A DNA stretch of 64,000 nt from Collinsella sp. (GTDB taxonomy: Bacteria > Actinomycetota > Coriobacteriia > Coriobacteriales > Coriobacteriaceae), in the NCBI GenBank assembly GCA_019414565.1, contig DXLU01000016.1:26331-90330 (forward strand), in the 5' to 3' direction. A program made the position numbers and the translations under genes. The notes under the pieces are model-generated. The model saw only the letters and a program-made list of their open reading frames with translations, did not search any database and was not told the DNA's origin. Within the stretch, counting starts at the first letter, position 1. Each line of letters starts with the position of its first letter. Shown here one piece after another: positions 57,846 through 64,000 of this stretch.

Positions 57846-58752
57846 TGCCGAACGCGTGACGTTTACCAAAAAAAAGAAGACGGTTGCTTGTCCCGTGCCC
57901 TTGGCACCGCTTGCCGACACACATGCGCATCTGCTTTCGTTCTGGGGCAAGGATGTGCCCGAGACACTCGTGCGTGCCAAGGCGGCAGGCATCGACCTGT
58001 TGGTGACGGTCTTCGATCCCATTGCCGATAAGCGCAGCGTGACGGACTATAGCGACTGGCTCGTGCGCGAGATTCTGCCGATGCAGGATATCCCGCAGAT
58101 CAAGTATCTTGCCGGCGTGCATCCGTATGGCGCGCCGGACTATACCGACGACGTTCACGCACAGGTTGTTGCTGCGCTTGATGACCCTTTGTGCGCCGGT
58201 ATTGGCGAAATCGGTCTGGACTACCACATGGACTATGACGACGATATCGCGCCGGCGCCCCACAGCGTGCAGATTGATTGCATGGCACGTCAGCTCGAAG
58301 TCGCCATGCGCTGCAATGTGCCGGTGGAGTTGCACCTGCGGCACGAGGACTCGGATGGGGAGCGCACCTCGCATATGGATGCGTACAACGTGCTTCGTGA
58401 GGTGGGCGTGCCCCAGGTCGGTTGTGTGCTGCACTGCTTTGGCGAGGACCGCGCCACGATGGAGCGCTTTGTGGAGCTGGGCTGCTATATCGCCTATGGT
58501 GGTGCGGCCACCTTTAAGCGCAACGACGACGTGCGCGAGGCATTTGCGGCAACCCCACTCGATCGAATTTTGTTCGAGACGGATTGCCCGTATATGGCTC
58601 CGGAGCCCATCCGCGGTCTTGAATGCGAGCCCGCAATGATCTCCATTACGGCAAACGCGCTGGTTAACGACCGTGTCGATCGCACTGGTGAGGACGCCGA
58701 AACAATCGCGCATGCCGCTTGGGAAAATGCCTGCAAACTTTTTCAAAAATAG
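57835..58752 (+). CDS. tatD: TatD-family metal-dependent DNase
   Basis: The 305-residue amidohydrolase-fold protein has the metal motif DTHAHLLSFWG (about residue 28), GIGEIGLDYHMDYDD, the His in VPVELHLRHEDSDG, GCVLHCFGEDRATMERF and FETDCPYMAPEPIRG. TatD enzymes act as 3'-5' exonucleases in DNA repair. A Lys-rich N-terminus (FTKKKKTV) extends it slightly. It is translationally coupled to rsmA. Confidence 0.93.
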   Translation: MTLNAERVTFTKKKKTVACPVPLAPLADTHAHLLSFWGKDVPETLVRAKAAGIDLLVTVFDPIADKRSVTDYSDWLVREILPMQDIPQIKYLAGVHPYGAPDYTDDVHAQVVAALDDPLCAGIGEIGLDYHMDYDDDIAPAPHSVQIDCMARQLEVAMRCNVPVELHLRHEDSDGERTSHMDAYNVLREVGVPQVGCVLHCFGEDRATMERFVELGCYIAYGGAATFKRNDDVREAFAATPLDRILFETDCPYMAPEPIRGLECEPAMISITANALVNDRVDRTGEDAETIAHAAWENACKLFQK

Positions 58753-58755
58753 TTC

Positions 58756-58784
58756 TTGCGTTCGCGGTGACGCTCCGTTATTCT
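58756..58784 (+). promoter_or_regulatory. tRNA-Leu promoter
   Basis: TTGCGT and TATTCT are 17 bp apart and end 11 bp before the tRNA. Confidence 0.6.
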
Positions 58785-58795
58785 AATTCCTGCAC

Positions 58796-58882
58796 GCGGG
58801 CGTGGCGGAATTGGCAGACGCGTACGGTTCAGGTCCGTATGGGGGCAACCCCATGAAGGTTCAAGTCCTTTCGCCCGCACCA
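58796..58882 (+). tRNA. tRNA-Leu (CAG)
   Basis: The acceptor is GCGGGCG/CGCCCGC. The anticodon loop TTCAGGT between TACGG and CCGTA gives CAG. A long variable arm (GGGGGCAACCCC) follows, the T arm has GGTTCAAGTCC and CCA is encoded. Confidence 0.96.
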
Positions 58883-58924
58883 TTAAATGAAAGAGCTCCC
58901 AGCAATGGGAGCTTTTTTGTTATG
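58865..58924 (+). repeat. tRNA-Leu 3' end plus terminator, copy 1
   Basis: GTCCTTTCGCCCGCACCAT, a short variable spacer, then the terminator GAGCTCCCA/TGGGAGCT with TTTTTT (58893-58918). The same 60-bp unit recurs at 59054-59113 without a tRNA 5' part. Confidence 0.9.
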
Positions 58925-59053
58925 TGCTCATCGCAGGGACTTGAACCTGTGAAGGAGCGAGCGTAAAGAAAACGCGGAGCGTTTTTAGCGAGCTGGCGAG
59001 GACGCCGGCAGGCGGCCGAGGCCGGTGCGGATCCGCGAAGCGGATACGCGGAC
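58925..59053. repeat. tRNA-downstream element T1
   Basis: The segment begins with GGGACTTGAACCT, the reverse complement of a tRNA T-arm sequence. It carries an AAAACGC/GCGTTTT hairpin and CGCCGGCAGGCGG, and ends in a GCGGATCCGC/GCGGATACGC hairpin (about 59027-59051). A related element follows tRNA-Arg at 63899. Confidence 0.75.
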
Positions 59054-59113
59054 GTCCTTTCGCCCGCACCATGGATTGAAAGAGCTCCCAGCAATGGGAG
59101 CTTTTTTGTTATG
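59054..59113 (+). repeat. Second copy of tRNA-Leu 3' end plus terminator
   Basis: GTCCTTTCGCCCGCACCAT and the terminator (59081-59107) repeat 58865-58924 with only the 4-5 bases after CCAT changed. No tRNA body precedes it. Confidence 0.9.
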
Positions 59114-59170
59114 CACGATCTCCTTGGACGGGTATCCTAATGCCAACGTGTGCCTATCAGAGGAGAGACC

Positions 59171-60109
59171 ATGCTGTTTTCCGGTATCATCGCCGCCCTT
59201 ACCAGCCTTTTGATTCCCATCATCATCCTGTTGTTGCTGCTCCCCAACGCCTGCTACGTCGTTGAGCAGCAGCACGCTGTGATCATCGAGCGCTTGGGTA
59301 AGTTCAATCGTATCGTCAACGCGGGCTTCCACGTGAAGGTGCCCGTGATCGACCGCAAGGCCGCCACGGTGAGTCTGCGCACCATGAAAAATGGTTTTGG
59401 CATCGACGTTAAGACCCAGGACAACGTGACCATTGGCCTTGAGGTCTCCGCTCAGTACCACGTGAGCTATGACATGGGCGCCGGCCCGGCAGATTCGGGC
59501 ATCTACAAGAGCTACTATATGCTGCAGGAGCCCGTCGACCAGATGCGCGACTTCATCACCGACGCCCTGCGCTCCTCCATCCCCGTCTACACACTCGATG
59601 AGGTCTTTGCCAAGAAGGATGACATCGCCAAGGATGTCAACGCTACCGTTTCCGAGCAGATGGCCGCCTACGGCTTCACCCTCGTGTCGACGCTCATCAC
59701 CAAAATCGCACTGCCGACCGAGGTTGAGAACTCCATGAACGACATCAACGCCGCCCAGCGCAAGCGCGCTGCGGCACAGGAGCTCGCCGAGGCCGATCGC
59801 ATCAAGCGCGTCACCGAGGCGACCGCCGAGGCCGAGGCTATGGAAAAGGCGGGCGAGGGCATCGCCAACCAGCGCAAGGCCATCGCGCTGGGTATCAAAG
59901 ATTCGCTCGAGATCATCCAGGAGACGGGTGTCGGCAATGACGAGGCCAACCAACTGTTCATGTTTACGCAGTGGTCCGAGATGATGACGGAGTTCGCTCG
60001 CACGGGTAAAACCTCGACGGTCGTGCTGCCGAGCGACTTTTCGCAGTCGGCCTCGATGTTCGAGCAGATGCTGGCCGCCGGCAAAGTTCAAAACGATTCG
60101 AAGGAGTAG
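59171..60109 (+). CDS. SPFH/band-7 (stomatin-like) membrane protein
   Basis: The 312-residue protein has an N-terminal membrane helix (IIAALTSLLIPIIILLLLLP, residues 5-24), the SPFH domain (VVEQQHAVIIERLGKFNRIVNAGFHVKVPVIDR to YTLDEVFAKKDDIAKDVN) and an Ala/Glu-rich coiled coil (AAQRKRAAAQELAEADRIKRVTEATAEAEAMEKAGEG). Such proteins scaffold membrane domains and FtsH-like proteases. GAGGAGAG precedes ATG 59171. rlmH follows 6 bp after the stop. Confidence 0.92.
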   Translation: MLFSGIIAALTSLLIPIIILLLLLPNACYVVEQQHAVIIERLGKFNRIVNAGFHVKVPVIDRKAATVSLRTMKNGFGIDVKTQDNVTIGLEVSAQYHVSYDMGAGPADSGIYKSYYMLQEPVDQMRDFITDALRSSIPVYTLDEVFAKKDDIAKDVNATVSEQMAAYGFTLVSTLITKIALPTEVENSMNDINAAQRKRAAAQELAEADRIKRVTEATAEAEAMEKAGEGIANQRKAIALGIKDSLEIIQETGVGNDEANQLFMFTQWSEMMTEFARTGKTSTVVLPSDFSQSASMFEQMLAAGKVQNDSKE

Positions 60110-60115
60110 ACGCGC

Positions 60116-60586
60116 GTGAAATACACCGTCGTTTGCGTCGGTAAGCTCAAAGAGCGCTTTTGGAAGGACGCGTGCGCTGAGTACACCAAGCGCCTAGGTG
60201 CCTATGCCAAGGTGGATATCCGCGAGGTGGCCGATATCGACCCGGCTAAGGCGGGCGGCGTGGATGCCGCGCGCGACAAGGAGGGGGCGGCGATTCTTGC
60301 CGCCTTGCCATCTCGAGCGCATGTGATCCTGCTGGCTATCGAGGGCAAGGAGCGCTCGAGCGAGGAGTTTTCGGCGAGGCTCGACGATCTTATGCTGCGA
60401 GGCAGCAGCGACATTGCCTTTGTAATCGGCGGTTCGGACGGCGTGAGCGATGACGTGCGCGCACGAGCCGACGAGATGCTCAGCTTTGGACGCATTACCT
60501 TGCCGCATAACCTGGCGCGTGTGGTGCTGCTGGAGCAGATTTACCGTGCCTGCAAGATCAGTCGTGGCGAGCCGTATCACAAGTAG
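60116..60586 (+). CDS. rlmH: 23S rRNA (pseudouridine1915-N3)-methyltransferase RlmH
   Basis: The 156-residue SPOUT-fold enzyme methylates pseudouridine 1915 on the assembled ribosome. It starts at GTG (MKYTVVCVGKLKERFWKDAC); the knotted SAM site includes LLAIEGKERSSEEF and FVIGGSDGVSDDV, and the end has ARVVLLEQIYRACKISRGEPYHK, all typical. AAGGAG upstream lies within the SPFH gene's last codons, so the two are coupled. Confidence 0.96.
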   Translation: MKYTVVCVGKLKERFWKDACAEYTKRLGAYAKVDIREVADIDPAKAGGVDAARDKEGAAILAALPSRAHVILLAIEGKERSSEEFSARLDDLMLRGSSDIAFVIGGSDGVSDDVRARADEMLSFGRITLPHNLARVVLLEQIYRACKISRGEPYHK

Positions 60587-60660
60587 GTCGGCAATACGAA
60601 ACAATAGCGTGGGACAATGACTTTCGTTTTTGAGGAACGCATCTGAGAGGACTGTGTGAT

Positions 60661-61431
60661 ATGAAGATCGGATTTGTCGGTTTTGGCAATATGGCGAGTG
60701 CTATGGCCGATGGCTGGATTGCCGCCGGCGTGGCCGCGGGCGACATGTGCGCCTGCGCAGGCCGCTACGATGCTTTGGTCGAGCGTTGCGAGGTGCGCGG
60801 CATGGTCGCCTGCCACGATGCCGCCGAGGTTGTCGCCGCATCCGATATCGTGGTCGCTGCGGTCAAACCGTACATGATCGAGAAGGTATTCGCCCCGCTC
60901 AAGGATGCTCTTGCCAAAAAGGTCGTTCTGTCGGTTGCCTGGACCTGGGACAGTGCCAAGTGGGAGCAGGTCCTGCCGGGCGTCGCGCATATCTCGACGG
61001 TGCCCAACACGCCGGTTTCGGTGGGCGAGGGCGTCATCGCCTGCGAGAAGGCTTCGACGCTTAACGACGAGCAGCGTGCTGTGGTGCTCGACCTGCTCGG
61101 TAAGCTTGGCGCTGTCGTCGAGCTCGACACAAGCCTGCTGTTTGTGGGCGGCACGGTGGGTGGTTGCGCTCCGGCGTTTGTCGCCATGGCAATCGAGGCC
61201 CTGGGCGATGCGGCGGTCAAGCACGGTATCCCGCGTGCGGATGCTTATCGCATTGTGAGCCAGATGGTGCTGGGTACGGCAAAGCTGCAGCTTGCAACTG
61301 GCCAGCATCCTGCGGCGATGAAGGATGCCGTATGCTCGCCCGGCGGTGCCACCATCAAGGGCGTCGTTGCACTCGAGGACGCCGGCATGCGCAGCGCCCT
61401 GGTCAAGGCAATCGACGCAACCCTCCAGTAA
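60661..61431 (+). CDS. proC: Pyrroline-5-carboxylate reductase
   Basis: The 256-residue NAD(P)H enzyme makes proline from pyrroline-5-carboxylate. The N-terminal Rossmann motif is IGFVGFGNMASAMADGW, AAVKPYMIEKV follows, and the C-terminal dimer domain has GCAPAFVAMAIEALGDAAVKHGIPRADAYRI and CSPGGATIKGVVALE. It is a little shorter than E. coli ProC (269). The start has GAGAGGA 10 bases upstream. A CCTGTCCC-type repeat begins at the stop codon. Confidence 0.93.
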   Translation: MKIGFVGFGNMASAMADGWIAAGVAAGDMCACAGRYDALVERCEVRGMVACHDAAEVVAASDIVVAAVKPYMIEKVFAPLKDALAKKVVLSVAWTWDSAKWEQVLPGVAHISTVPNTPVSVGEGVIACEKASTLNDEQRAVVLDLLGKLGAVVELDTSLLFVGGTVGGCAPAFVAMAIEALGDAAVKHGIPRADAYRIVSQMVLGTAKLQLATGQHPAAMKDAVCSPGGATIKGVVALEDAGMRSALVKAIDATLQ

Positions 61432-61470
61432 AACCGACCAAAAAAGGACAGTTTATTTTGGCAGGTTTTT
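61431..61470. repeat. Hairpin repeat, copy R3
   Basis: AAACCGACCAAAAAAGGACAG (61431-61451, by position) is followed by TTTATTTTGGCAGGTTTTT. It is a divergent relative of R1, R2 and R4 and probably ends the proC transcript. Confidence 0.65.
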
Positions 61471-61495
61471 CCTGCGGTTTTGTCCTTTTAGCGAA

Positions 61496-61536
61496 AAGTG
61501 CCCCGCAACTGGCTCAATTCCAGTTGCGGGGCACTT
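61496..61536. repeat. 17-bp perfect hairpin between repeats R3 and R4
   Basis: AAGTGCCCCGCAACTGG pairs perfectly with CCAGTTGCGGGGCACTT around CTCAATT. Little T-tract follows, so it may be structural rather than a terminator. Confidence 0.85.
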
Positions 61537-61543
61537 GCGTTTG

Positions 61544-61589
61544 CCCAGATAAAACCGACCAAAATAAACCTGTCCCTTTTTGGCAGGTT
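61544..61589. repeat. CCTGTCCC hairpin repeat, copy R4
   Basis: It matches R1 at 272-316 except for one base and starts CCCAGATAAAACC. On the minus strand AACCTG pairs with CAGGTT followed by TATTTT, right after the stop of the small gene at 61588-61761, so it can serve as its terminator. Confidence 0.75.
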
Positions 61590-61761
61590 AGTCCCAGAAG
61601 CTGTCTTCTTTGTCCTCGGACTTGGGGCCGCGGTCGACATACATCTTATGGGTGCGCTTCTCCATTACAAAGGCAATAATCGCAAACAGCAGGATGCCGC
61701 CGGCGAAAAGGATGGCAAAACCGGTGCGGGTGCCAAACAAAAAGGAAAAAACTGGGTCCAT
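61588..61761 (-). CDS. Small single-pass membrane protein, 57 residues
   Basis: The minus strand encodes MDPVFSFLFGTRTGFAILFA, then GGILLFAIIAFVMEKRTHKM and a charged tail ending SEDKEDSFWD. Residues 14-33 form one membrane helix followed by basic residues, giving a cytoplasmic tail. The ATG has AGAAGG 6 bases upstream and the stop lies inside repeat R4. I recognise no family; the regular start, helix and tail argue for a real gene. It is divergent from serS. Confidence 0.7.
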   Translation of the reverse strand: MDPVFSFLFGTRTGFAILFAGGILLFAIIAFVMEKRTHKMYVDRGPKSEDKEDSFWD

Positions 61762-61872
61762 TGGGTGCCTTCTTGCGTAGTTGAGTTGGGTCGTAAACGC
61801 TCATAAGTATATACTTGCCCATACATGTACAAGGTTGCAACCTAAATGGAATGTATATCGCCGGAGGATCTA

Positions 61873-63156
61873 ATGCTTGATATCAAGTTTGTTCGCGAGA
61901 ACCCCGATGCCATCGATGTCGCCATGGCTAACCGCCAGACGTCTTGGGATCGCGAGAAGTTCTTTGAGCTCGACGACGAGCGTCGTGCCGTCATCACCGA
62001 GGTCGAGGAACTTCAAGCCACGCGCAATGCCGAGTCCAAGAAGATCGGCGCCCTGATGAAGGAGGGCAAGAAGGACGAGGCCGAGGCCGCCAAAGAGGCC
62101 GTGCGCGCCGTCAACGAGAAGATTGACGGTCTGGCCGAGCGCCGCACCGCCCTCGAGCAGGAGCAGTACGACTTCATGGCTCACCTGCCCAACATTCCTT
62201 GCGAGGCCACGCCGTACGGCAAGGACGAGGACGAGAACATCGAGCGCCGTCGTTGGGGCACCCCGCGCGAGTTCGACTTCGACTTTAAGCCGCACTGGGA
62301 TCTGGGCACCGACCTCGACATCCTTGACTTCGAGCGCGGCAACAAGCTCTCCGGCAGCCGCTTCACCGTTCTCGGTGGCGCCGGCGCCCGTCTTGAGCGC
62401 GCCCTCATCAACTTCTTCCTCGATACGCACACCAGCCGTGGTTTTAAGGAGTGGTGGCCGCCCATCGTCGTCAAGCGTCAGACCATGTTCGGCACGGGCC
62501 AGCTGCCCAAGTTCGAGGACGACGCCTATCACGTCTCGGGCGACAACTTCCTGATCCCCACCGCCGAGGTCGTGCTCACCAACCTGCACGCCGGTGAGGT
62601 CCTCGACGCCGATACCCTGCCGCGCCGCTACACCGCCTTCACCCCCTGCTTCCGCGAGGAGGCCGGCTCCGCTGGTCGCGATACCCGCGGCATCATTCGC
62701 CAGCACGAGTTCGACAAGGTCGAGATGGTCAAGTTTGCCAAGCCGGAGGAGTCCGACGAGGAGCTCGAGAGCATGACCGCCGAGGCCGAGTTCCTGCTGC
62801 AGCAGCTGGGTCTTCCGTATCGCGTGATTAGCCTGTGCACCGGCGACCTGGGCTTCTCTGCCCGTCAGACCTACGACGTCGAGGTCTGGCTGCCGAGCTA
62901 CAACGCCTACAAGGAGATCAGCTCCTGCTCCAACTGCGGTGACTTCCAGGCCCGTCGCGCCAACATCAAGTATCGCGACCCCGAGAACTTCAAGGGTTCG
63001 CGCTATCTGCACACCCTCAACGGTTCCGGTCTGCCGGCTGGCCGTACCATGGCAGCCATTCTGGAGAACTACCAGAACGCTGACGGCACCATCACGATCC
63101 CCGAGGTTCTGCGCCCCTACATGGGCGGCCTCGAGAAGATCGAGCCGGTCGCGTAG
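61873..63156 (+). CDS. serS: Seryl-tRNA synthetase
   Basis: The 427-residue class II enzyme charges tRNA-Ser. The N-terminal antiparallel coiled-coil arm covers about residues 25-105 (EVEELQATRNAESKKIGALMKEG). Motif 2 is FREEAGSAGRDTRGIIRQHEFDKVEMV and motif 3 is LNGSGLPAGRTMAAILENYQ. I chose ATG 61873 with GGAGG five bases upstream. A terminator at 63181-63210 follows. Confidence 0.97.
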   Translation: MLDIKFVRENPDAIDVAMANRQTSWDREKFFELDDERRAVITEVEELQATRNAESKKIGALMKEGKKDEAEAAKEAVRAVNEKIDGLAERRTALEQEQYDFMAHLPNIPCEATPYGKDEDENIERRRWGTPREFDFDFKPHWDLGTDLDILDFERGNKLSGSRFTVLGGAGARLERALINFFLDTHTSRGFKEWWPPIVVKRQTMFGTGQLPKFEDDAYHVSGDNFLIPTAEVVLTNLHAGEVLDADTLPRRYTAFTPCFREEAGSAGRDTRGIIRQHEFDKVEMVKFAKPEESDEELESMTAEAEFLLQQLGLPYRVISLCTGDLGFSARQTYDVEVWLPSYNAYKEISSCSNCGDFQARRANIKYRDPENFKGSRYLHTLNGSGLPAGRTMAAILENYQNADGTITIPEVLRPYMGGLEKIEPVA

Positions 63157-63180
63157 ATTGGCTGCATAAGCGATTTGCTA

Positions 63181-63210
63181 GGGCACTCCTTTTTGGGGTG
63201 CCCTTTTTGT
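63181..63210 (+). terminator. Terminator of serS
   Basis: GGGCACTCC pairs with GGGGTGCCC around a T-rich loop, followed by five T. Confidence 0.9.
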
Positions 63211-63327
63211 GTGCGGCCATACCATGCTGTGCGGACAGCTCAATAGAAAACACACGAACAACTGTTCTGTATACAGCCATCTACCTGTTATGCTTTTGCT
63301 AAATAAGAGCGAGAGAAAGGGGACGCG

Positions 63328-63705
63328 ATGGAGCTGTTTGATGATCGGGTGGTTTTGTTTGAGAGCGACGAGGGCGGGGAGTACCTGCTTGTGACGTGTG
63401 AGCCGTCTGGCATGGGTGGCCTGGTGGTTCGACAGACGAGCGAGGGTCCGTTGACCCAATGGTGCTACGAGGAGTCGCCGCATGTGGTTGAGACGTTTGT
63501 GGCGCACGAGGGGCTTGTGGCCCTGGAGCATTTCTATGGGGTCCGGACATCTAACCAGGTTGCTCGCATGTTGAGTATCTCGTTTGCCGATTATGATTGT
63601 GCCCAGCGGGTGAGATCGCTCCTGAGGGAACTTGATGCTAAGTTTGACGTGATCGAAAAGCCAATCGATCGTACGGGGAACGACGGTATATGCGGAGCAG
63701 CATGA
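63328..63705 (+). CDS. Uncharacterised acidic protein, 125 residues
   Basis: I do not recognise a family. The sequence starts MELFDDRVVLFESDEGGEYLLV, with alternating beta-strand-like segments to residue 75, then a helical C-terminus (FADYDCAQRVRSLLRELDAKFDVIEK). No signal peptide, membrane segment or metal motif is clear. GAGAGAAAGGGG lies before the ATG, which supports the start. It is a single gene just upstream of tRNA-Arg. Confidence 0.65.
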   Translation: MELFDDRVVLFESDEGGEYLLVTCEPSGMGGLVVRQTSEGPLTQWCYEESPHVVETFVAHEGLVALEHFYGVRTSNQVARMLSISFADYDCAQRVRSLLRELDAKFDVIEKPIDRTGNDGICGAA

Positions 63706-63741
63706 CAAAACTGCGTTCCACAAAAAAGTTTGAGATTGCGC

Positions 63742-63770
63742 TTGACTCCAATAAGCTAAAGTGGTTTTAT
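63742..63770 (+). promoter_or_regulatory. tRNA-Arg promoter
   Basis: TTGACT and TTTTAT are 17 bp apart (TTTATA one base further also fits) and end 12 bp before the tRNA. Confidence 0.65.
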
Positions 63771-63782
63771 ATGTTTTGCGCT

Positions 63783-63859
63783 GCGGCGTTACCTCAGCTG
63801 GATAGAGGGTCTGACTACGAATCAGAACGTCATAGGTTCGAATCCTATACGCCGCACCA
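63783..63859 (+). tRNA. tRNA-Arg (ACG)
   Basis: The acceptor GCGGCGT pairs with ACGCCGC. The anticodon loop CTACGAA between TCTGA and TCAGA gives ACG (read as inosine-CG after editing). The T arm is ATAGGTTCGAATCCTAT and CCA is encoded. Confidence 0.97.
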
Positions 63860-63867
63860 ATTGAAAT

Positions 63868-63898
63868 TGAAAGCCTCCGGCAACGGGGGCTTTTCTTT
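63868..63898 (+). terminator. Terminator of tRNA-Arg
   Basis: AGCCTCC pairs with GGGGGCT (one T-G) around GGCAAC, followed by TTTCTTTT. Confidence 0.85.
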
Positions 63899-64000
63899 TA
63901 TGCTGCCACCGCATGGATTCGAACCTCGGTCGAGGCGCGGGCGTCAAGAAAACGCGGAGCGTTTTAGCCCGCGGGCGAGCGCGCCGGCAGGCGGGCGAAG
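63899..64000. repeat. tRNA-downstream element T2 (cut by window end)
   Basis: It shares with T1 the antisense T-arm-like start (GGATTCGAACCT), the block AAGAAAACGCGGAGCGTTTT and GCGCCGGCAGGCGG. GCGGGC/GCCCGC pair around the AAAACGC hairpin. The element runs past the window. Confidence 0.75.

Overview
The window is high-GC bacterial chromosome with dense, short-spaced genes, GC-ending codons and strong GGAGG-type ribosome binding sites. The mix of a Phe T-box ahead of pheST, a tad pilus locus, an acetyl-CoA-type MetA and characteristic hairpin repeats suggests an actinobacterium of the Coriobacteriia, most likely a Collinsella-like gut organism. That assignment is inference from gene content; there is no rRNA in the window. 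Four tRNA genes are present (Val-GAC, Phe-GAA, Leu-CAG, Arg-ACG) and no CRISPR array.

Layout. 1-7.4 kb: sugar-amine catabolism and regulation, with the 3' end of one FrlB-like SIS deglycase and a second complete one, two GntR/UTRA regulators, a HAD phosphatase, a YitT membrane protein and RecQ. 7.7-14.4 kb: lactate/hydroxyacid dehydrogenase, MetA, 5-formyl-THF cyclo-ligase, a HicAB toxin-antitoxin pair and a large M16C peptidase. 14.4-19 kb: an accessory stretch with a duplicated GAGAGATAA-rich region, an AlbA_2/ATPase-fold regulator, orphan small proteins, a DUF5710 protein and tRNA-Val. 19-25 kb: EamA transporter, DUF4012 protein, GlmM and an IS200-type insertion sitting inside a structured repeat. 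25-31 kb: M32 carboxypeptidase, T-box and pheST. 31-38 kb: cobalt/nickel ECF transporter (CbiMQO), a zinc-dependent phospholipase-C-like protein, a Vsr/DUF559-like protein and pyruvate kinase. 38-42 kb: a P2A-type Ca2+ ATPase behind a structured leader whose pseudoknot would hide the ribosome binding site, then RsgA. 42.5-52.2 kb: a continuous, translationally coupled tad/Flp pilus operon (cpaB-tadZ-tadA-tadB-tadC-flp-pilins-tadE-tadG-tadE-DUF192). 52.2-64 kb: a toxin-antitoxin pair whose toxin is frameshifted, tRNA genes, a degenerate GH5 protein, and housekeeping genes (rsmI, metG, rsmA, tatD, SPFH, rlmH, proC, serS).

The most unusual content is between the genes. There are several families of dispersed structured repeats: (a) CCTGTCCC/GGGACAGG hairpins, (b) a GGGGACGTTCTT hairpin pair with compensatory stem changes and a conserved loop, (c) AACGCCCCTAAGCG composite elements preceded by hairpin plus CGACGCTGC linkers, one of them split by the IS200 element, (d) very long inverted repeats of 120-180 bp, and (e) an element placed directly after tRNA terminators that carries an antisense T-arm-like sequence and, after tRNA-Leu, is followed by a second copy of the tRNA 3' end and terminator. 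Many hairpins probably act as terminators, but the covariation, conserved loops and modular reuse suggest a mobile or processed element family. The pseudoknot leader upstream of the Ca2+-type ATPase is the best candidate here for an undescribed cis-regulatory RNA.
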